Shown here: in pieces, positions 57,280 to 64,000 of the stretch | Numbering within the stretch: the first letter of the stretch is position 1 | Layout of the letters: every line of letters starts with the position of its first letter | From: Cristatella mucedo | Taxonomy: Eukaryota > Bryozoa > Phylactolaemata > Cristatellidae | Length of the DNA stretch: 64,000 bases | Reading direction: 5' to 3' | NCBI GenBank assembly: GCA_009760855.2 | Contig: WPIO01000084.1 | Span: 1,203,001 to 1,267,000 of the forward strand | Made by a program: the position numbers and the translations under genes | Notes under the pieces: model-generated | Told to the model about the DNA's origin: nothing | Seen by the model: the letters and a program-made list of their open reading frames with translations, nothing else | Databases searched by the model: none

Positions 57280-58948
57280 AAGGAAGAGAGAAAGAGAGAG
57301 AGAGACCGAGAGGGCGATCCCTCGGGCCTCACTTGCACCTTTTTGTAAACTTCCATGCAATATTCAGAACTCACGTGGCACCCGAGCTTGCTGCAGCTGC
57401 ATCAGCCTTCTAAGCAGAACTGCAGCTGCTTCGTTTCAGCACGGATTGCAAGTGCACGACCTCTACAAGGACGTGGCTAATGGGAAAATTCTCGCCAGGC
57501 TTGTGGAGGTGCTGACCGGGCACTGTGTACCTCGTTTTGGCAAGGGAAAAACGAGACTCCACAGGATTCAGAACATTCAATGCTGTCTGACCGTCTTGAC
57601 CAACCAACAGGTAAAGCCAACTTAGCTGCACTGTGGCAGTTAAGTTACTGATTGGAGTGTGATGCTCCATTAATCCACTAAGCATCCGACTGACTTTGAA
57701 GGTCTAGTTTTGCTCAGTCTCGAGGTGAAAGCACAGTCGTCTGGGCAGCTTGGACTCGGGCAATTTCGCAGTTTGGCACAGGGCATCTGCTGAACGGCTT
57801 GGTACAAGCTAAATCTAGGATCATAGTGGTCTTCCTCAAGGACTGACTAGCAAAAGGTCTTAGCTGTTGAGGCACAGTGGTTCGCGTAACCCAGGGATGA
57901 AATTCTTTTGCAATGACCTCCCTCTTCTGAAGAGGTTTTCAAAATTAGTGTGATGCAAGGTCGCTGCATTTTTTTTTATAATCATTCGTTCTTTCTCTGC
58001 AATAATACACTTGCTTTTCTTCACAGCTTTACAGAGACTTAAAAGCAGTAAATTTACACATTTAGTTATTTTACAATGAGGCTAATGCCTAAAGATATTT
58101 CTGATACTTGCAGTTTAGCACAAAATTAATGGATACTAAATGTATTCCTTGGCACGAAGTCTAGACGTGCTATGTCGACCAATTAATAGTCAGTGATGGC
58201 CTTGTTAATTGCTACAATACATGACGATGGCATCAGGAAATGCAGAACTAGTGGCCTTATTAACATAGTTGATAGAATTGAGAACTGTGTTAAAAGGACT
58301 TGCCTGTTTGCCCTAGTCAGAAGGGAAATATTTACCTTGTCCATCTTTGTTCTGACCATTTCTACCATTACCATTTATGCAAAAAATGCCCTCGATCTGG
58401 ACGTCGGCGTGACTTGTTTTACTTCTGCTAAGCCTACTGCAGGGGACGACATTTTGGCGGTTATGAGGCACTGCACTGATGGCCGGATTTGAAAGCTGTT
58501 GGCAGCTGTGTTTGTGTCGAATGCCGTTAGTAACCACACGAGCACATGTCCTAAGTACACAATCACTTCCTGTTGTGATAGTGTACTCATAGGTTCTGAG
58601 TGCAGATGTGGCTTTGCATCGTACCACCAGATCCCCTGCAGGAGGCGTTTTTAGTGACTAGTTGGCATGACTCGCTTTCATTGTAGAGCTTCTTTTTTTT
58701 AAATATCCGACGAATCGAAAAGGATAAATCTCAACCCTTGATGCTATTGACTCTTGCATGTATAAAACATTACGAACACAGATAATAAGAGCTGCAATAA
58801 TACGACAACTCGGATGGAAAGAGCAGAGTTGGTGCATATTTGCTGTTTCACCGTGTATAAGCTGTTCCAGATCGCAATCATGGTTTTGGTCAAGCGCTAA
58901 ATAGCACACCGCCAACTGCAGGCAGACAAAAGCCTACAAGACCTCGGT

Positions 58949-59044
<96 letters not shown>

Positions 59045-61061
59045 AGTGATGATGTCGAAATTTTCGGTTTTACACGGCTGTGTGCACCTGGTGCTACTGC
59101 AGTACACGGTCAAATGAACCACTGTGCTGCTAGAAGGCCCCCCCATAGTGTGCTACACGACCAAAACTGTCTTGTCCCGTGCTGGTTGCGCTCTTGAGCT
59201 GCTCTGCTGGGAGCAAGAAGTGAAGATTGCTTTCTGCACCTAGCACAGCCAGGCAGGCGATACGAGCAAGCGGGCCGACTTGCTTCAGCAGCACCGGGCA
59301 TGACTAGCGTGACAGTCAGTCCAGCTTCAGCACTTCAGCCTGAACCACCCATTTGCAGACTGCTGGCAGCGGTAGCAGCAGCAGCTGCGTGCCGCTGTTC
59401 TGATCCGCGGTGGTTACAGCAAGGCAGCTTTGCGGTGGTTTCTCACTCGTGCGACCACTTCGAGGCGTCACGGCGGAAGGCACCGCCGAGCAGCATCCGG
59501 GCAGCAGCTTGCTGATCTCTTGCCACCGCGTGCCTACACCAGCCCGCTGGAGCAAGCGACGCCGAGCGTCCGATGGGCCGAGCTCAGTTATGCTGGGCGG
59601 CTGCTGCAAAGCTAACGAAGCTACTGTCCGTCGTTGCAGGTGGACCTGGGATGGGTGTGCGCCGAGAGCATCGCTGACGGCAGCTCTGCGTCCGTGCTAG
59701 GTCTGCTGTGGGCGCTAATGCAGCACTATCATCAAGGCGAGGCCAGCCGGAAGCAGGCGAGTAGCAAATGCTGCCACCGAAGCCGCCGTCGCGAGTGCGC
59801 GCCAGCGCCGTGGTGCCGCTGCCCTGCTCTGCTCCAGCTGCGACGGCCGCCTGGCTGCATGCGATCAATTCGCTCTCCGCTTTTCTCTTCAGTGGCGGCA
59901 ATCGGTCGTGCCGAAGGTGGGCGAATCTCTAAAGCAGCCGCTGCTGCTCTGGTGTTGCTCACAGGTGGCTCGGTAAGAACGAGCGTGCGCACCACATCAG
60001 CCACTGCCAGCTATCCTGGAGCCCCAGCGCGAGCACTCGAGCAGGTCAGGCCTGGGCTTGAGCGCTCCGCTGCTCAGACAAAGCCCAGCAAAGGTCAGCT
60101 GATTCAACGGCTTCATTTATGTAGTGGCCGAAGAGCCTTGGTGGATATCACCAAGCTTGCAGCAGAGGATAAAGGGTTGTATGCTGAAGGACTCGAACCG
60201 GCAACCACCCGGGTCGTGTGGAGCCGAGCACTTACCCCGTGGCTGAAACACACGCTGCTCGAGATGCATCCGCGACTGCACGCGCATGCGCCGTCGAGTG
60301 CTGACTGCTCGTGCGGCTTCCGAGAGAGCATGGTTCGCTCGCTGGCCCCCTCCCAGCTCGAACCGGGCTGCCGGAGTGAGGTCGAGCGCCCTTGGTCCGG
60401 TGTGAGCCCTTGCACTGTCCTTTGAGCATGAAAGGCAAGGAAATCTTAGCTGATTTAACAGTCTAATTTGTATGGCGGCAGAAGAGCCTTATCGGCTACC
60501 GGCCACCACCGCTTGCAGTTGGCAATAAAGGGTCGCCCAACTGCACGACTCGGACCGACGACCTCGGTCGCGATGAGCGAGCACCTTACTTCCTGGGCAC
60601 CTTACTCACGGCCCAAAAAAAGTTGAAACGGCAGTTAGCAAAGATCACTTCGATGCCTCTCGAGCGCCAGTCGACTTTCATCCGGGCGTGTGCATGGGCG
60701 GCAGCGAATGGACTGCGGGCGGCGCTCACGTGCTGCAAACTGCACTCGCACCGCGTCCATTTATCGGCCGTGCAAGCAGTGGCTCGAGTGCGCCTCTTGG
60801 CTCGTGCGACGTTGTGACCAGACGTTTGCATGGAGGACGGAAATGCGCTTTGCATGCTGTTCAGGTGCGCCTCTGTCAGCATCGTCGACTTCACTCACAG
60901 CTGGACCAGCGGAGCTGCCTTTGGCGCGCTCGTTTCGTGCTGCCGGCCTGACCTAGCCAGCAGATGCTTGCTGAATTTGGCGACGCCAAAAGAGATGCTG
61001 GAGAATGCATTCAACTTGGCATATGCAAATCTAGGAATCCCCAAGATTCTCGATGCCGAAG
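54158..61061 (+). CDS. Divergent beta-spectrin-family protein, N-terminal tandem CH domains (3' partial)
   Basis: Exons: 54158-54361, 57440-57610, 59640-59756, 59893-59972, 60865-61061. All phases agree (0,0,0,2,1), giving 256 residues. A Gly/Ser-rich leader (about 30 residues) is followed by FEKSRVRQLRQDRAAEQERL, the linker typical of beta-spectrins, and CH1: FASWVNRLLEN, LYKDVANGKILARLVEVLTG, LHRIQNIQCCLTVL, ESIADGSSASVLGLLWALM. CH2 follows: LKQPLLLWCCSQVA, IVDFTHSWTSGAAFGALV, RPDL, ENAFNLAYANLGIPKILDAE. Tandem CH domains bind F-actin; beta-spectrins tie it to the membrane. Some usual residues differ (N-G-K for D-G-K, T-S-G for R-D-G), so it may be a beta-heavy/beta-V type or another spectrin relative. 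The start could also be an upstream in-frame ATG at 53987. Spectrin repeats should follow beyond the window. The intron between exons 3 and 4 (136 bp) is GC-AG. Confidence 0.85.
55420..55960 (+). mobile_element. LINE fragment split by a SINE (spectrin-like intron 1)
   Basis: A worn RT C-terminal region (HAFVAVHVDFRNSLLEGLSA, then VQNPAARLVCRERDC, then FLGLFLLLLWPACPKYF-like pieces) on both sides of the SINE A copy at 55590-55755. The SINE therefore inserted into the LINE. Confidence 0.65.
55590..55755 (-). mobile_element. SINE family A copy inside a LINE
   Basis: Reverse orientation: gttagctgattcaagagcct ... gcaggactcaaacccttgga (B-box region), then cctgacccgtaggctaaaac. The flanks ctggtaca / ccggtgca suggest a short, imperfect target duplication. 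Confidence 0.6.
56110..56560 (+). mobile_element. LINE 3' end, young-looking copy (spectrin-like intron 1)
   Basis: Encodes RTNLKSFGDRAFSSYAPKAW and NSLPTYVRTSPDLTTFKRNL, then a 3' UTR nearly identical to those at 21640-21780 and 23690-23830, the tail at 56491-56545 and ATT repeats. A second, different tail follows at about 56570-56630. Confidence 0.85.
57096..57306. repeat. Purine-only (GA/GAAA-rich) tract
   Basis: About 210 bp almost entirely A and G, 130 bp upstream of spectrin-like exon 2. Long K/R/E and S/L/F frames over it are compositional. Confidence 0.95.
57440..57610 (+). CDS. Spectrin-like gene, exon 2 (CH1 middle)
   Basis: Acceptor cgtttcag|CAC, donor CAACAG|gtaaag, phase 0 to 0. 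Encodes HGLQVHDLYKDVANGKILAR, LVEVLTGHCVPRF and TRLHRIQNIQCCLTVLTNQQ. Confidence 0.9.
57611..59639 (+). other. Intron 2 of the spectrin-like gene
   Basis: Contains a (CT)n microsatellite at 58954-59041 (about 44 units). Otherwise no exon, repeat family or RNA gene recognised. Confidence 0.5.
58954..59041. repeat. (CT)n microsatellite
   Basis: About 44 uninterrupted CT units. Confidence 0.97.
59640..59756 (+). CDS. Spectrin-like gene, exon 3 (CH1 end)
   Basis: Acceptor cgttgcag|GTG. Encodes VDLGWVCAESIADGSSASVL, GLLWALMQHYHQ and GEASRKQ. Donor AAGCAG|gcgagt is a GC donor, the only one keeping phase 0 into exon 4. Confidence 0.85.
59893..59972 (+). CDS. Spectrin-like gene, exon 4 (CH2 start)
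   Basis: Acceptor ttctcttcag|TGG, donor GCTCG|gtaaga, phase 0 to 2. Encodes WRQSVVPKVGES and LKQPLLLWCCSQVAR, matching the A-L-L-L-W-C opening of CH2. The long frame covering it is a different one. Confidence 0.85.
60085..60250 (-). mobile_element. SINE family A copy (spectrin-like intron 4)
   Basis: Reverse orientation: gtcagctgattcaacggctt ... gccgaagagccttgg ... gaaggactcgaaccggcaac (B-box region) ... acttaccccgtggctgaaac. Confidence 0.65.
60450..60612 (-). mobile_element. Second SINE family A copy (spectrin-like intron 4)
   Basis: Reverse orientation: cttagctgatttaacagtct ... ggcagaagagccttatcggc ... caataaagggtcgcccaact ... accttactcacggccc. Confidence 0.65.
60865..61061 (+). CDS. Spectrin-like gene, exon 5 (CH2)
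   Basis: Acceptor ctgttcag|G, donor GCCGAAG|gtgagc, phase 2 to 1. Encodes CASVSIVDFTHSWTSGAAF, GALVSCCRPDLASRCL and ENAFNLAYANLGIPKILDAE. Confidence 0.92.
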
Positions 61062-62470
61062 GTGAGCGCTGCAAAAGGCTCGCTATTGTATATATCAGCT
61101 TTGCCGCAGTGCTCCGTTGCCACGGGCCACCACACGGTGTCAGTGCCGGCAGTGCCACGCCCCATGGTTGCTGCCTTCACCTCAATGGCAGTTGCAGTAT
61201 TGTTTATGCCGTGAGTAGAGAGCTATATGTATAGCCGGGCTTGAGAGAAGGCAGCTTGCTGAGAGTGAGCCCACACGGTCCTGCTTTTGGCATGCATTTC
61301 CAGAGCAAGTCTTTTAACGCTCTGTTAAACCTCCGATGTAAGCTTAAGTAGTCTAATGACTTCCGAGAAATCCGATTGGAGACTGCATGAAAGCAGTAGT
61401 TTTGGTGAGGCCAACGTAACTTCAATAGAACTTCGAAAGCATTGCTGGCACTGGGGTCGTGTGAAAAATCCAAATCCAGAAACCGGAAGAGCATCGACGG
61501 TCGTCGCTTCCAGTGGCATCGCATCGGACATAGGATGTTCAGACTAGAAAGTGGTGCTGCTGAGTCGAGCACTTTTAATTCAAGCACGTGCAAGCCATTT
61601 TGTATACACAGTTACTATGGAAATACTGTGCCGGTATTTGACTTAGCTGAAGGAAGCAGCCTATCCGTTGGTGATTGAATAATCAGATCAGCATTTCCGC
61701 TTGAGCACTGAATTGAATAACAGCTTGCCGACCGCTTTTTCTCTTGCAATAGCAGCTTTGATAAACTAGATGCTCGATTCGGTAATGTCCGATCGTGACT
61801 ATGTGAGCCTACCTCAGGTTATAGGCCTCCATACACGAGAATATGGTTCACTAGGGTTATGATACCAGGGAGATCAACTGTCAATTGCTTCTGTGCTGTT
61901 AACTTATTGAGTATTCAGCAGCAGACTAGCATACGTTTTCACAACTCAGGCAAGCAGTTACATTGGGTGAAATATCTTGGTTACTATAAAGGCACCAAGG
62001 AATTGGAAATCTACAGCAGTGCACTGGAGCCCTAGGCCCCCCCCTCGTCGGCATTGCTCTCACTCCTAGGTTGTAGATTGAGCTGCAGTGAATGGTAAGA
62101 GGAGGCAAACAAAGCACTCCTCACTGAATAGATAAGACCCCCAATGTACTCAGAGAGGCGAGAGCCATCAAGACGCCACCAAAAGGCTTTCCTTGGAGGT
62201 GTGATCAACCTTGACTGACTGATTGACATGCTTTGACAGGTCCTTTCTCTCCGGCTAGCAACCCTGCACAGTGGCTGAGGCTGGCAGTCAAGATGACAAT
62301 TGGCAGCTGAAGCCTGCCTCTAGTACCCATCGCTAGCCAAGGAGGGCCCCATGTGGACCTTCCTCGGCCGGTTGGGTTCACTCTGCCAGCATTCTCCCAC
62401 GTGCCAAGCCAGTCGCCAATCCATAGAAATTTGGGCTTCGACAGACGAGCTCTATCGTTCTTTAGGATGT
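61062..62470 (+). other. Probably intron 5 of the spectrin-like gene
   Basis: I looked for the next conserved spectrin block (D-E-K-S-x-x-T-Y-V) in phase 1 and did not find it here or further right. No other feature supported. Confidence 0.4.
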
Positions 62471-62474
62471 TGAT

Positions 62475-62949
62475 GGTTTCCTTCATTCTTTGGCTCCAAC
62501 CTACCTATAAGATCTACTCCCCCACCAGGCTAAGCATCGTGCCACCCGCTTTTCGTAATTTATCTGTTTACCCATACCTCGTACGAATTCCAAATCCTTT
62601 GGAGACCTTGCCTTTAGTTCGTACGCGCCCAAGGCCTGGAACTTACTTCCTACTTGTGGCACGATATCTCCTGACTTGTACAAATTCAAAAGAAACTAAC
62701 AAACAATGCATCTATTTATGACAGCATTTAATGGGTCCCTGTGATTGGTCCTTTATGTGCTTATGGGTGCAGACACTGTGCATTCTGCCACTAACCACAC
62801 TTGCATGCTGACTCTGTGCATGTCACCCCTAATCATGTTATTCTTGCTGTTTTTTGAGCATTCTACCACCAACCATTCGATCGTGCTTCACTTGCAGCAA
62901 ATGTAAAGTGCCTAGATAGAGTTTGAGTTCTCTGAGGGTGCTATATCAA

Positions 62950-62982
<33 letters not shown>

Positions 62983-62985
62983 CAC
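62475..62985 (+). mobile_element. LINE 3' end with (ATT)n tail
   Basis: Encodes SFILWLQPTYKIYSPT (shifted frame of the L-A-P-x-Y-L-x-D-L-L region) and GDLAFSSYAPKAWNLLPTC-like pieces, a 3' UTR, the tail gcaaatgtaaagtgcctaga ... gggtgctatatcaa and ATT repeats at 62955-62983. Confidence 0.8.
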
Positions 62986-62989
62986 AGCA

Positions 62990-64000
62990 TCTTCACTAGT
63001 CTTTACCCGACAGGCACAGCATTCACTTAGCGACCAAGAGTGGTATGACACATTCACTGTAGTCAAAAAAATAGTTGATCGCGATATCGATGCAGCACAG
63101 ATGTGCAGGAAAATTAGCATATGGAAGCAGCTTCTTCCTACAGCAAACTGCTGCTCAATGGTACTGCTGCTGTTTGAGTGTTGGAAAATAGGAATGTTTG
63201 CTTAGAGACGTCACACAAATCAGGTGTTCTCCACCAGGAAGCTCACCATATGATTGATTAACATCTGCTTATCTACTGAGGCTTGATCCTCGAAATACAA
63301 TTTTCAAGCGTACAATGTATGTCGGTATATGTATACTTAGGCTAATTATGTGTACATGACTTTGCCGAGTCGGGAGTGATGTACTGAATGGGCAACAAGC
63401 TAACCGTTGCTACTGCTAAGAGTTATGCTAGGCCACAGGCCGCCTGCCAAAGATGTATCTCCTTACCCAGTACAGTCAACTGCAGGGAGGTCCTTTTCAG
63501 GATGTGCAAAGGTATTTGTAGACAGGGGCATGGTGCTCAATCATTTGCTCTGGACGGCACAGTCATCTTTTGCCTGCACTAGTGCACTTTTCTGGTCATT
63601 GGAGAGCTCACGAGCAGGACTGCTTGAACAGCGTGTTGGGCCAGTTGTCACCTGACGGTCAGGTCAGGTTTGCCAATCGGCAGGATGAGGCTCCTCAGTA
63701 GCATGGTTCTGAAATTTGGTTTGAGTCATGACCGGATCGACAAATGAGTAGAGTATATGTACTGGGCGACAGAGCCCCGACGGCTTTCATAAAGCAAGCA
63801 AAAAGTCTGATTCATGCCGACCTCAGGGGTCAAACCCAAACAAGCATATTTGCCTCTCACCAACTTTGGCCGAGGTGTTCGGCACAAGCAGCTCCGGGTT
63901 TCAGGATAAACTGTTGCCAGTTCAGCATTTCCTTTGGATCGTGTGTCCTCAACCAAGCACATTAACTATGCTATGCAAAGAGTATAAAAAAGCGAGCAAA
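62990..64000. other. No supported feature
   Basis: Short random frames only. It may be intron of the spectrin-like gene. Confidence 0.35.

Noticed and set aside
57042-57413. 123-codon K/R/E-rich frame resembling a coiled coil
   Set aside because: Purely the GA-rich tract; composition explains it.
59757-59892. Spectrin exon 3 and 4 as one continuous 263-codon frame
   Set aside because: The CH2 start is coded in another frame from 59893, and the 136 bp between read as non-spectrin sequence; a GC-AG intron fits both phase and homology.

Overview
The window is nuclear DNA from an animal. It has spliced genes with GT-AG (and some GC-AG) introns, metazoan-specific proteins (a PHF10/SAYP chromatin subunit, a beta-spectrin-type actin-binding domain, a nidogen-type NIDO domain), many decayed non-LTR retrotransposons and tRNA-derived SINEs, and long microsatellites. 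The proteins and repeats suggest an invertebrate, but I cannot place the species. Nothing here is bacterial: no operons, no CRISPR array and no prokaryotic ribosome binding sites.

Layout. (1) About 0-0.6 kb, minus strand: first coding exon of a secreted nidogen-like protein that runs off the left edge. (2) 0.6-18.5 kb: mostly intergenic, with SINEs, LINE fragments, microsatellites, a CpG-rich block at 10-12.4 kb and a broken GPCR exon. (3) 18.57-41.56 kb, plus strand: a complete 12-exon PHF10 (BAF45A / SAYP) gene of 464 codons whose exon phases all agree. Its introns carry most of the LINE copies, a 64-unit CTG tract and a near-perfect 82-nt hairpin. (4) 43.9-47.7 kb: LINE and SINE insertions. 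(5) 45.56-50.93 kb, minus strand: the last three exons of an unrecognised single-pass membrane protein with a Cys-rich juxtamembrane segment, ending in a good poly(A) signal. Its last exon has a duplicated acceptor site. (6) 53.2-61.06 kb, plus strand: CpG-rich promoter region and the first five coding exons of a divergent beta-spectrin-family protein (tandem CH domains). It continues past the right edge or into sequence I could not resolve. (7) 61.1-64 kb: probably intron, with one more LINE.

The genes are not a pathway. PHF10 is a nuclear SWI/SNF (PBAF) subunit, the spectrin is a membrane-skeleton protein, the nidogen-like protein is extracellular matrix, and the membrane protein is unknown. 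The strongest unusual signals are three phase-consistent GC-AG introns in three different genes (3 of 19 mapped donors), the 30-bp duplication that makes twin in-frame acceptors, SINEs that share the LINE 3' tail, the intronic hairpin, and the long uninterrupted CTG repeat. All gene calls come from reading the sequence and remembered family features. No database search was possible.
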